Assembly: GCF_050947335.1 (NCBI RefSeq)
Contig: NC_134985.1
Location: 19,769,190-19,833,189, forward strand
Reading direction: 5' to 3'
Length of the DNA stretch: 64,000 nucleotides
Origin: Megachile rotundata
Lineage: Eukaryota > Arthropoda > Insecta > Hymenoptera > Megachilidae
Positions 13,249-24,900 of this stretch are shown here, in pieces. The notes beneath the pieces are model-generated. The model saw only the letters and a program-made list of their open reading frames with translations, was not told the DNA's origin and searched no databases. Position 1 is the first letter of the stretch. The number at the start of each line of letters is the position of its first letter. The translations under genes and the position numbers were made by a program.

Positions 13249-14500
13249 GGTAATTCAACACGTGGTAGTTCGACGCGTGGTGCATCCGACGTATGGTAAT
13301 TCGGTGCGTGGTGATTCAACGCGTGAGAATTCCAACGTGTCGTGGGTCGACGTATGGTAATTCCAACGCGTGGTAATTCGGCGTGTAGTAATTCGACGCG
13401 TGGTAATTCGGCGCGTGGTGATGCGACGCGTGGTGATTCGGCGGGTGGTAATTCGACGCGTGGTGATTCGACGCGTGGTAATTCCAGCGCGTAGTATTGC
13501 CACGCGTGGTGATTCGACGCGTGGTAATTCCAGCGCAGAGTAATTCCACGCGTGGTTGTTCGACGCGTGGAAATTCCAGCGCGTGATAATTCAGAGCGTA
13601 GTAATTTCAACGCGTAGTGATTCCACGCGTGGTGATTCGACGCGTGGTAATTCCAGCGCGTAGTAATGCCACGCGTGGTGATTCGACGCGTGGTAATTCC
13701 AGCGCATAGTAATTCCACGCGTGGTTGTTCGACGCGTGGAAATTCCAGCGTGTGATAATTCAGAGCGTAGTAATTCCAACGCATAGTAATTCCACGCGTG
13801 ATAATTCGGCGCGTAGTAATTCCAACGCGTAGTGATTCCACGCGTGGTGATTCGACGCGTGGTAATTCCAGCGCGTAGTATTGCCACGCGTGGTGATTCG
13901 ACGCGTGGTAATTCCAGCGCGTAGTAATTCCACGCGTGGTGATTCGACGCGTGGTAATTCCAGCGCGTAGTAATTCCACGCGTGGTGATTTGACGCGTGA
14001 TAATTCGGCGCGTGGTAATTCCAGCGCAGAGTAATTCCACGCGTGGTTGTTCGACGCGTGGAAATTCCAGCGCGTGATAATTCGGCGCGTAGTAATTCCA
14101 ACGCGTAGTAATTCCACGCGTGGTGATTCGACGCGTGGTAATTCCAGCGCGTAGTAATGCCACGCGTGGTGATTCGACGCGTGGTAATTCCAGCGCATAG
14201 TAATTCCACGCGTGGTTGTTCGACGCGTGGAAATACCAGCGCGTGATAATTCAGAGCGTAGTAATTCCAACGCGTAGTAATTCCACGCGTGGTGATTCGA
14301 CGCGTGGTAATTCCAGCGCGTAGTAATTCCACGCGTGGTGATTCGACGCGTGGTAATTCCAGCGCGTAGTAATTCCACGCGTGGTGATTTAACGCGTGAT
14401 AATTCGGCGCGTGGTAATTCCAATGCGTGTTAATTCGACGCGTGGTAATTCGACACCTGCCAATTTCAACGCGTGGTAGTTCGACGCGAAGTGATTGAAC
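13249..14500. repeat. Minisatellite array 1 (15/16-bp unit, 46-bp higher-order unit)
   Basis: About 80 head-to-tail units of 15 or 16 bases. The 15-mers follow RGTRATTCSACGCGT (for example ggtgattcgacgcgt). The 16-mers have one extra base and mostly read ...ttccagcgcgt. The core order is 15+15+16, giving a 46-bp higher-order unit. A variant block starting with ggttgttcgacgcgt recurs at 13553, 13722, 14044 and 14213, at spacings of 169, 322 and 169. Almost every unit contains ACGCGT, with two CpGs and a MluI site. The first roughly 250 bases (13249-13500) are more divergent than the interior, as expected of an array edge. The flanks share no sequence with the flanks of array 2. The minus strand is open for long stretches in all three frames, including a 404-codon frame at 13209-14423, which I regard as a by-product of the repeat. 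Confidence 0.97.
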
Positions 14501-15725
14501 GAATAAACCAACGAATACTTGTATACTCGTTCGCACATATCAACGCGAAATTGTTTATAGCGTGATAATAAAACGCGCAACGATATTACATAAAATGTTT
14601 ACCAAACATATCACCACCCGTTCCGAATCATTTTTTAACAGTCCACAAATCGAATTACATTCTTAATTGCATTACGACGCGCGGTTTTTTCAAAACAAAA
14701 ACCCTCGTGAAAAAAGCGAAACGATGAAATATTCGTTTCGTATGGAAATTCGATTCGCATGGGTCTCTCGGCGAATCGCTCAATTATCGAGCGGCTGTTT
14801 GACATTGGTCGGGTTCTATGCGTCGCTATAAATTGCGATCAAATTTTAGAGTGGACCGTGTATTTAACGAAATCGCGAGCCGTGGTCTATTAGCGAACGC
14901 ATTACGTAAATTATATTGGTCGGTGCATTAATCAGCGCAAGAAATACGCTCTCGTCGCGTACACGGAATATTTAATGACGGGTCAACCAACGCGACAGAA
15001 GCGTTCTCACACTGTGTATCGGTGATTATGGCTTAATTAGAGATACCGCAGTCGAACGGGCAAGATTTGTAGTTAGTAACTGTTGCTCGCGTAACTCGAA
15101 TTAATACCGAGTCCGGTCACGCAGCCCAATAATAGCATCAATCATTGAATCCTAAGGAGTACGGGCCTTCTGTAATTATGGATCGACTGCGTGCCACCAA
15201 TTTGCACTTTGTAATCAGCGGCACGTAATCTGTGTGCGAATGAAGTGTGCTGAGTGAATTGTTATGGTCGATGAAATTAAAAATTGACGACTTTAAACCT
15301 TATTCGGTTAGATGCACGTTCTTTGGAATCATTTATTTGCTACCAAATATAATATCAATATTTTTATGTTATCGACAAATATGTTGACAAAGAAAATTTT
15401 ATTCTGAAAACGAATTCTATTCTTTGTCAAAGTTTTACGTCAACACGTGTTTACGTTGATACGAACAGATTACATTGTTCCATTTATGCACCTGTCACAA
15501 TGTACTGAAATTTCTTTGTTCGACTAATTGCACTTGTATTTCTAAAATAAAAGTTTGTATAAAAGTCAACTCGCAGTTTCAGTATTACACACGCTGTAAC
15601 CATTCGGTAACAAATCCCTCTTTCACAGAAAAAACATAAAAGGAACGAAACGAATCTTTCAAACACTCGCAACATTTTATCTAGATGAAAAAGCAAAAGC
15701 CTCGTACGGAAAAAACAGACTAAAT
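14501..15725. other. Spacer between array 1 and the SDR gene 3' end
   Basis: Non-repetitive, moderately AT-rich DNA with no supported coding frame. If the SDR transcript ran past its likely poly(A) site it would cross this spacer and then array 1. Confidence 0.55.
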
Positions 15726-15731
15726 TTTATT
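15726..15731 (-). terminator. Candidate poly(A) signal of the SDR gene
   Basis: AATAAA on the minus strand, about 160 bases beyond the SDR stop codon at 15893-15895. This is a sensible 3' UTR length for an insect gene. It is predicted from the hexamer and its position only. Confidence 0.4.
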
Positions 15732-15892
15732 ACGCGTGTAGTTAAAAAATCAATGTTACTTTTAGTTACAGTCTAGTAAATCCTTATCCGTTTACATGTA
15801 GATACAAAACGGATAGAAAGATCACGGCTCACCCGTGTGTTGAATAGTCAGCTCCGAGATCTGAAATTCCGTGGAAAACACATTTTGCAGAT

Positions 15893-18800
15893 CTAGACAT
15901 CAGCTTTATCGCGCATAGGTAAATCATAAATCCTTACTTGCACTTCGGGTCGAGTACCGAGTGCATAAATCAAAGCATCCGCGACATCCTCTGGCTCGAG
16001 AGCTGGAATTTTCTTCAAAATATCCGTTAATTGAGGAGCATGCTCCGCTATGTTGGTATTCACTATGCCGGGAGAGATACTCTGCAATGAAAGATAAATT
16101 AGTTCAAGTTTTATAGCAGATTTACTATGATTTATTTATCAGGTTAGGTCTGAGTAATTACAGCTACGATAATATATACAATGTATGTATTCGACGCGTG
16201 GTAATTTGGCGCGTAATAGTCCAGTGCGTAGTAATTCGAAAGCTCAGTAATTCTACGCGTGGTAATTCGGCGCGTAGTAATTCCAACGCGTAGTAATTCC
16301 ACGCGTGGTGATTCGACGCGTGGTAATTCCAACGCGTAGTAATTCCACGCGTGGTGATTTGACGCGTGGTAATTCCAACGCGTAGTAATTCCACGCGTGG
16401 TGATTCGACGCGTGGTAATTCCAACGCGTAGTAATTCCACGCGTGGTGATTTGACGCGTGGTGATTCGACGCGTGGTAATTCCATGCGTAGTAATTCCAA
16501 CGCGTAGTAATTCCACGCGTGGTGATTCGACGCGTGGTAATTCCAACGCGTAGTAATTCCACGCGTGGTGATTTGACGCGTGGTAATTCCATCGCGTAGT
16601 AATTCCACGCGTGGTGATTCGACGCGTGGTAATTCCATGCATAGTAATTCCAACTCGTAGTAATTCCACGCGTGGTAATTCGATGCGTGGTAATTCCATG
16701 CGTAATAATTCCAACGCGTAGTAATCCCACGCGTCGTAATTCGATGCGTGGTGATTCGGCGCGTGGTAATTCCATACGTAGTAATTCTAACGCGTAGTAA
16801 TTCCACGCGTGGTAATTTGGCGCGTGGTGATTCGACGCGTGGTAATTCAATGTATAGTAATTCCAACGCATATTAATCCTCTACAAGTTAAAAGTCCAGA
16901 TAAATCAAAAAGTCTACTGACAAAGAAAAGTAAAATCCACATTGCACTAATTGAAAGAGAAAGTGATTGACATCAAAACAAACACAAGAGTTAAAAATGC
17001 TTTCATCGGCGATTAACGCTCGCCTGTGTACCCGTAGTCTTACGACAAAGCTTTTACAGCGGTGAAAACTGGCGTAACATCGCGCGGACTTACGGTGATT
17101 CGAATCGGTGCTTTAATGGCCGCCAATTCCTGCCGCACCGTGTGCGTTAATGCAACAGTTCCGTGTTTGCAAGTGGGGTACAGGTTCCAGCCATTACAGC
17201 CATCGATTTCCAAAAAGGATCCGCTTGGAATTTTGTGTCCCAGCACGCTACCGCGCGAAACAAAAAATTGCTTCAACATCCAGTCGCCCGTGGCTACCCA
17301 TTTGCACAGAGTTTTATTCGAATCAACTTCGAGCGCAAACAACCAAAACGTTTGTTTCGGTCTTGAAAGCGTTGACCGCGTTTTTTTCCTTCCCGTTTTA
17401 TTGCCGATGCCGGATACGTGCTCGAACAACGTTAGTCGACATTTTCAAATATTTCTCGTTCTGGAATTTTTGCTAGTGTTGTACACGCTCGCAGTCCTGG
17501 TTCGAAATTGGTAGGTTCTAGGTCGAAATTGGTTTCTATAGAATATGGCAATCTAGGGTTTGGAATTCTTACGCATGTTCATTTTTTACATTTTTAAATT
17601 TGAGAATTTTGTGGTTTGGTGACTTGTGGGTTTGAGGATTTAAACAGTTGGAAATTAGTCGAAGAGTTTGGAACTTGTAAATTAAAACAAGTAGAAATTG
17701 AAAAATTTGTAAACTCGAACTTATGAAAATTCCTCAAATTTATAAAACAGTAAGTTTTAGAAAAATATAAAATATTATGACAATGGTGTGTGATAAAGTA
17801 GAGGGTGAAGACTTGACAAAACAATCGCGAGCAACAATACCTGTTGATATTGAAAATATGCCCTTCGACGTTCCGCTGGCGCATCGAGCGCACCGCCCAG
17901 TTGATGCACATGGAGGTCGCGAGGACATTAATATTTAACAGCCTTTGAAACGTCCGCCTGTCGCTCTCTACAAGTGTAATTTATGGAATTTTTAAAATGT
18001 GCCAATGACCAGAAGAACGAGATACCGAGCGTAATACTCTCGGCTCACAGAGACACAGAGTATGAAAGTAGCCACCCTCTTTTTGCTTTCATCGTTCGAC
18101 GCGTATGAATTCATTTTCGTTACGCTTTTAAATCGTATCGATTAATCGCGACTGGATTCTCCAACAAGTTTCTTGTACCATTTCCTTCGTCAGTTATAAT
18201 TGACTCGTGATCTTGTAGCAGGAAATATGACTTATCTTTGAGCGACCGCGAAGATAATTTCGTGGTTAAAGGATATTTTTCATTTCTGACGGAAACGAAT
18301 CGCGATACTGTCTAAATATCCGACAACTTGACACTGATGATTCTGGAATTACGATCATTTGTAACTACCACAACCCTTCAGGATGGTTCAGAAATGAGAT
18401 GGAAGTTTATATTTGCATCGCTGAAATTTGTTTTCAATGCACACTCGATATGGAACAGTCACAAATCTTAGAATTACAATAGAAAACGCTCTCAAATTTA
18501 TAGTAATTTGTATTTGGAAAATATGGATAATACTCTGAGAATTTTTATGATTCAACAAAATTCATTACATTTGATGATGCATTATATATACATCTTACCA
18601 ATAATGCGTTTGTAGTCCGCAACCCCAACATTATTTACCATGATGTCCACCCCACCATCCTCTTGAACAAGAGTGAAAAAGTCCTCCAGGTTCTCTGGCT
18701 CGCTTACGTCGCAAACTACGTACCGGAAGTGTCCACGTGTTTCGTTTTCTTTCCACTTACTAGAGAGACACGATTCGGATCGTATGTCCAGACCTATCAC

Positions 18801-18911
18801 GTTTACCATGTTCCTCAAGAGGTCAAGTGCAATTGCTTCTCCAATGCCTGATGCTACGCCGGTGACAACCGCGGTTTTACCAGCCCAGCGTTCCACATAT
18901 TTCGATCCCAT
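15893..18911 (-). CDS. Short-chain dehydrogenase/reductase (DHRS11 / farnesol dehydrogenase-like), complete, 4 exons
   Basis: Exons, in order of transcription, are 18911-18599, 17967-17841, 17247-17094 and 16081-15893. They join in phase (783 nt, 260 aa plus stop) with GT donors (GTAAGA, GTATTG, GTAAGT) and AG acceptors. It is a classical NAD(P)-binding Rossmann SDR, probably a cytosolic oxidoreductase of small alcohols, ketones or isoprenoids. The cofactor motif TGVASGIG spans residues 17-24. NNVG is at 93-96, where the family norm is NNAG. The catalytic residues are Asn118, Ser147 and the YPTCK motif (Tyr170, Lys174). The SPGIVNT segment is near 201-207. Length is usual for DHRS11-like insect enzymes (about 250-260). 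The start is the first in-frame ATG, 8 codons before the Rossmann strand. The intact active site and frame argue for a working gene. Intron 3 (16082-17093) contains minisatellite array 2, and intron 2 holds a decayed repeat. The substrate cannot be read from sequence. Confidence 0.93.
16190..16873. repeat. Minisatellite array 2, inside SDR intron 3
   Basis: About 44 units of the same 15/16-bp family as array 1, in the same orientation. The 46-bp higher-order unit is exact here: agtaattccacgcgt begins at 16292, 16338, 16384 and 16430. The 16-mers read ...ttccaacgcgt, while array 1 has ...ttccagcgcgt, so the arrays carry diagnostic variants. Successive 46-bp units alternate ggtgattcgac and ggtgatttgac, giving a 92-bp dimer. 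The array sits entirely between the exon 3 donor (17093) and the exon 4 acceptor (16082) and does not disturb the splice signals. Confidence 0.97.
17500..17760. repeat. Decayed short-period repeat in SDR intron 2
   Basis: An AT-rich patch of loosely repeated words such as gaaattgg, ttggaattt, tttgagaatttt and ttggaaatt. Read on the minus strand it gives caaattctcaaattt-like words, matching the plus-strand patches at 48531-48725 and 54295-54380. It is not coding: short peptides read from it are stop-limited and of low complexity. Confidence 0.5.
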
Positions 18912-21900
18912 CTTTGCTTCTCTTAAAAATTATTTTATCATCGATTTTACATTCTTCCGACTACACAATCATTAATGTCCGTTTGCGCCATCTATAGCGT
19001 TAAATCAGCACTTACCACGGAAAGAGATGACACTAATTACTCATCTGCTCTTCGCCGAATGATATGTTTAGAAATACTATTATTCACGAGTGGACTAGTT
19101 ATCCAAGCCACGACGACACACTGCGTGCCAGAGGAAACAACGCATGAATCAACGGCTCAATTGCGTAATCGCGAATCGTCAACTGCGCGGTGAATTCAGG
19201 GACGCGGTGGGGAAATAGCGTGTCAAAAAAGCTTTTTATATTATATGATTGACTGCAAAACACGCTTGTCGAATGCGATTGATAACAATAATCAGTAAGT
19301 CGTCTTCGATGATACGTCACGATAGATACTATTATCTGACATTTCACTTGTCAATACTATTATCTAGTGTCAATGTGCTATTCTTGCAGAAACCTTATTA
19401 TTCACAACCAACAAATTTCAGTGCAAAAACAATTTTTCAGTGTTTTTAATAATATATGTTTGCCCACAGATACTGTCAGAATATTGAACAGAAACGGAAC
19501 TTCGATTAGTTACAGCAAAAATATTATTCTTCGCTCTACCTATTTTCGACACGAACGAACTATCGGTTACAACAGCCAAACACATCAATCAGGTCGAAAA
19601 ACATGGAAAATATGCTTCTCTCAATTCTTAGAATTCATCAAATGGAACTGAAAATTTAATTTTGTCTGCAGTCTCCATAACCTGTTCCATAGTGTGCCTC
19701 ACCACATACGTCAATTATCACTGCAGCACTCAACAGTGCATCTGACCTTTATAACAAAAATTGGTGTCTGTCAAACATGCTTAACACGGTACATGATTAC
19801 CTAATTTTATTTTTTGATCGGTTATATCATCGTCTTAACATTGAACACTCTAAAGAATTCCTTTCATTTATCTTCCCTATAAATAATTATTTTAATTGAA
19901 TTCGTAGCACTGATCACATGGCTAACGTGTTATACGATAAGTCGAATGTTTCATGCCGAGTTACACACAATCTTAAGTAGTTAAAGACAAGATAGCGTCC
20001 GTGATCAGCCGGTAGTCTGATCACGATAAGGGAAAACAGACGAAGCAAAAACGGATCGGGGGATTCGCGTGCACGTCGAGCGGATGATCCCGCAGGACGT
20101 AATACATATCTGAAAGTCGTCTGGCAGAATCTCGGGGATTTTGAAACGACGCCGATATTCCGTGCAGCGTCTCCGAGGAGAGATTGGTCCGCAGTCGGTA
20201 CGCAGAAACCGATGTGACTGGGATACGAGCAGGGATTGCGGCAGGTCACGTCGTGCTTCTCTTAAAACAAGTAAAGGCCGTGGCAAAACTGGGCGGATAG
20301 AGTCACCGGGTAAACGGATAAACGTAAGCCGAAGGATCTTTGTCCTGTTTCGTGACGCTACCGTATCCGTACGGCCATAGCATCCTGTATTTCTGCAGAC
20401 ATTTGTTTCCCGAAGGTAGATGAAAACGTTGACAAACTTGCAATCGCGCGGACATTTTTTAAATTACATTTCTCGTGACGTACCATCCGAGTCGTACGAT
20501 TTTGAAGTTACAGGCTCGATTATCGGAGAGAAGAGAAGCTGTCTGCGAATTCGTCCTTTTTCGTAGATAACGCAGGATCTGGCAGAGATCGCAGAATCTC
20601 GAGATTCGAAATCAGAGAACTCGTTCCTTCGCAGATAAACGATATCCGCTTTCCGGACGCAATAACAACGGCGTGTATCGATCTTCGGAGGCTGGCAGCT
20701 GGTCCGGTCCTGGGACCTGGAACATTATTCTCGCTCGCGCGCTACCGCGAGGAAATCAACAAGAAAAGCAGCGGAAGCTTTATCCGTTTCCTGATGCCGA
20801 GCACCAGATGCTCCTGCAGCTCGGTCATTTCTCAACGTTGCCGTGATTATACGGGTCCCATGCCGTACTTACCGCCACCATTCCTCCTGTATTTTTCATG
20901 GAGGTTTCAACGAAGAATCGCGGACGACTTCGATCGTTCGAGTAAATGCTCTATGTACAAATTTTACACATTTCATAGAAACAGATACAACGTCTACAAC
21001 TTTCAGAAATTTCATATGACACGAATATTCACACCAACATTGTATTAAAAACTGATGTATGTGGTCTGACACACTACAGTGCTTATTAACCCCTTGCGTA
21101 AGATGACTCACGCTTACCACTCATATTAAGCTTGACAGTCCCTTTCATTTGCTCTTCTTGTAAATAATTAATCTAACCAAATTTGCAAGATCATGCAAGT
21201 CAACCAGTGCTTAAAGCAATCATTGCACCGCAAAGTGTGATTATTATTTGATATCATAGAACATGACACACATGCAAAGTACGCAAAATGTGTAAGATAG
21301 TACAGTTTAACATGGAGGCATTAACGGGTTAAGAAGTGTTCGAAAAGCGTCATTATTACGTTTGCGATACAAAGGGGAGGGTGGCTCGCGAAGCGCGAGA
21401 ATGTCGTTGGAGACGTTCGAGAGAAAGGGGTTGACGAGCGTCCCTACTTTCCATTCTTCCCTTGTTGTTCCATTCCACGGAAGATCAGTGGCGGGCTTAT
21501 TGCCTCATGAATATGTATAGGAGAGATCGCTCTCAGGCCCGTACGAAGCGGAGATGTTGGCCGTTGGACGTGTCGGGGTTGAAGGAGGCCGAAACCGAGG
21601 GTAGAGCGGATGGGAATGACCGCGAACGAGACGCTGAGAAATTAACGAGTCAACGGCCGCCGGATATTACACGCTGCGATAAACAGAGCATCGAGGACCA
21701 GGTGATGCTGCGAGAACGGTCATTTTCCTAAATGCAAATCGAGCAAATTTTCGACCGACGAGTTTCTATACGGCACGTGACGGATTTTCTGAATCTACAA
21801 AAAGACGCGTTATCGTGAAAGTACACGACGGATTTCGACGTTGAAACACCGGTATTTTTTAGGGAAAAGATTTAGCTTTTGAACGTTCGCGGAATTAAAA

Positions 21901-24900
21901 TGTAGAAAGCAGCGTCAAGAATTGTTTTCTATTTTTCTTGGCGCGACGCTCGCTGAAAAACGGGATTTAATAAGCTCGTCCACGGAAATCGCGGTCTCGC
22001 GAGCGTCTGCGACTCGACGGTGATCAACAGGAATTTCAGATCGGATAATGCGATGCCTCGGAGTTAATTCGGTCCACGTTGCCGTTGGTAACCGAAAATT
22101 TAATTGACGATTCGACGCGATTCGAGCTAGGAAAGCAACCGACAAGGATTCGCCCGACGCGACAAACGTTTTCGCGACAATGGGTCTCTGGTGGAAATTT
22201 CGCTGTCGCTTTTCAGCCGTGCCGGGAACGCTCGCGTTCGTATTATTCTCCGTCTCGCAATTAATCCACCGACGAATGAAAACGTTTTATCTTCGTGGCG
22301 GTGCGTTGAAAAATATTCGTGGTACGCGTGCCCGTCCGTATCGCGCCGCGGCACGGTAATTTTCTTTCTCGCTCTCTGTTATTATGGGGTAAAAGAAAAA
22401 TTACCGGAGGCGTTAGTTGGTTGTTGCTAACAAATCGATGCGCGTAATCACTGTTGTAGCGTTAAGAAATGATCGAGTGCCGGAAGCATCTGGCGCCCTG
22501 GACCCACGAGAAACGAGCCCAGCAACCTTGCTCTGGCTTTCTTGTTGATTTTCTCATCGCTTTCCACGAACCAGAATAATACTGTGTCGGTCGGTCGGTC
22601 TGGTTTGCGGTATTTGAATTTCTTATGTACACAAGTGGCGAACGGTCGAGTTTTAAGGGAAACAAGCCGCCCTGTATTATTCCGTCCTAACGTAGGATTT
22701 CAATATTAAACGCATGCAAATAAATGTGCACGCGCGATAAACAGGATACGCTTCGTTGGGATTTACTTACTACCTCGGTACTGTACCGTTGATAGAGCGA
22801 ATTTCTAACGAACCACCGGCACGCCACCGGAATATCTTACCCGGCCAATGGGGTTAAAAGTCCCGGATACGATTTACGTATAGAAGATTCGACTATCGTG
22901 AACTCTGGATATTACTCTCAAACTGAAAATCTCCTTCCAAAATATCTTGCTTACTTTCAAACAAAAAGATATGCCTCCTACACAAACATTCGCAATTCAA
23001 TAATCTCCTGTTTTCGTTTCTTAACACTAAACCTACCGGCATACATATAATGTGTACTTAATTTGAAATTAAAAATGAAGTTGAAAAATAAGTAAACAAA
23101 CAACGAAACATAATTTAGTACACATATTTATCCTTTATCTTGATAAAAATCAATTCTGATTTTAAGTAAAGTATTTTAACAAAATGTGTTTGTTATAATA
23201 AGAAGCTTGTGAAGCAGTCATTTGACCGGTTTGGTAGTTTCAGTGTTAATAGCTCACCAAAAACAGGTTATTAATCTTTACATGTCACCGTTTCGATAAA
23301 ATCGCATGGGTGTACCATCGATCTTGGTGGAAAAGAATCTCGATAATCAGCTTTGAAGGAGCTTGATTTCATTCTCCCGTAACATTATTTTCTCTTTCTT
23401 GAATTCTGATTCGTCTTGGCGGCGCATCTCGAGGGATCGAAGTCTCGTCAATAGACAGAAAATATCGTATTACTCTGCGGATTGCCCGTTCCAGCACGAA
23501 ATAAAGATTCGCGACGAGCGAAGGAGCCCTTATTATGCATGAGACAGCCGTCAAATCGTTTCGAGAGCAACGATCGGCCACGAGCGAACGCCAGTTTCCG
23601 CGCCTTTAACGAGATCTCGATACGACGTGTCACATAGTTGATAAGCCGGTTCGGATATAAATTTTCCTTCGTACCAAGAGATCCGTTGCGGCGGCACCGA
23701 CGTTTCAGCGATAAATTATAATCAGCCCGTCGCAATATTTCTTTCAGCGTCACGTTGAAATATCGAATGGAGCATTCGATATTATTAGAAGCGTTCGAGG
23801 AACGTGAGCCACTTGAGACCGACCGAGATATTCAACGCGTATTTCGGTTCTACAGACGAGAAAGAACTTCTTCTACAAGTATATTTTCACCGACAGTTCA
23901 ATGTTTCTCGGATGCATTACGCGATTAACGAGCGACGATCGATCTTCAAACTGATCGTACATTCTCGGGAATAAATTAGTAGAATCTCGAGCACGGAGAT
24001 ACTCGTGATATTATAACAAAAGAAAGATTCGCGTTACTTCGGATGCGAGTCAATTTTTCAACAAACTTTGTCGACTAAAGCCCTACGGATGGAAAGAAAA
24101 ACTGGGGCACAAGATTTGTTTACAACCCTGCTACAAAATTCAAAGTTGACCTGAAAGCTTGTTCCCCAAAGTGGACGTAAACGTTCCACGTTTTATAGAG
24201 CAAGTTGCAAAGGGTTTCTCACAGTTTGTTGCAAATCTAGTACAACGAGGGAAGTTCAAAATTCGCGCGTCGATCGTACCGCATTAGCGAAGAGGAAAGT
24301 TCGCGCGACGAAGAGGTATTTGCTTCGCAAACCCCGTGTTTGTCGGTAGCTTCGTTCGCTCCGTTTTCGTAGCCGTTCTTGTTCCAACTTTCTCATCGTT
24401 TCCCTGCCGTCGTTTCTGTTCCGCGAACCGAGCTCCACGACGTGAATACCAAAACGGCTGCCACGACTCTGAGCTGAATTCGGAATTCGCTCGCCGATAC
24501 CGCCGTCCGTTGCGATAGAAATACCTACGTTTCTAATCTTACTGTCTCATTAGCTGCGCTTGTTACGGTACTCCCGAAAAATTAAACTTTCGAGTCGAGA
24601 AGAGAAGTTATCGAACCGGTAATTTATTATCTCGTAACCTACGCTTCCAAAATCCCAGTAATTTTCGATTCCAAAATTATCGACGAGGGGAAAGCTGGAA
24701 AAAAGCTGAAATTTTCGAGTGAAAAGCAGAGGCACAATCACGCGAATGACAAAGGCACCGAAAGAGATGAACAGCGAAATAATTCTAAAATACCGTTCCG
24801 CGAATTGGAAAAGTTTCTATCTACAAAGCAAATTTGCGCAGAACACAATTTGTCGAGGCTCCATAAAGTATATTTCAGCGAGTCCTTATCCTAGACAGAT

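Noticed and set aside
13209..14423. 404-codon open frame on the minus strand, and the overlapping 258- and 190-codon frames
   Set aside because: It is made wholly of the minisatellite, which lacks stops in all three minus frames. There is no non-repeat domain, signal peptide or splice context, so I do not call it a gene.
13249..14500. CRISPR-like array
   Set aside because: Units are contiguous without unique spacers, the genome is eukaryotic, and the units vary like a minisatellite.
16139..16150. TTAGG-type insect telomere repeat (caggttaggtc), also near 39375 (cttaggttagtc)
   Set aside because: Only one or two copies at each place, with no tandem run.
16144..16871. Overlapping 240-, 235- and 153-codon minus frames
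   Set aside because: Same repeat effect in array 2, and they lie in an SDR intron.
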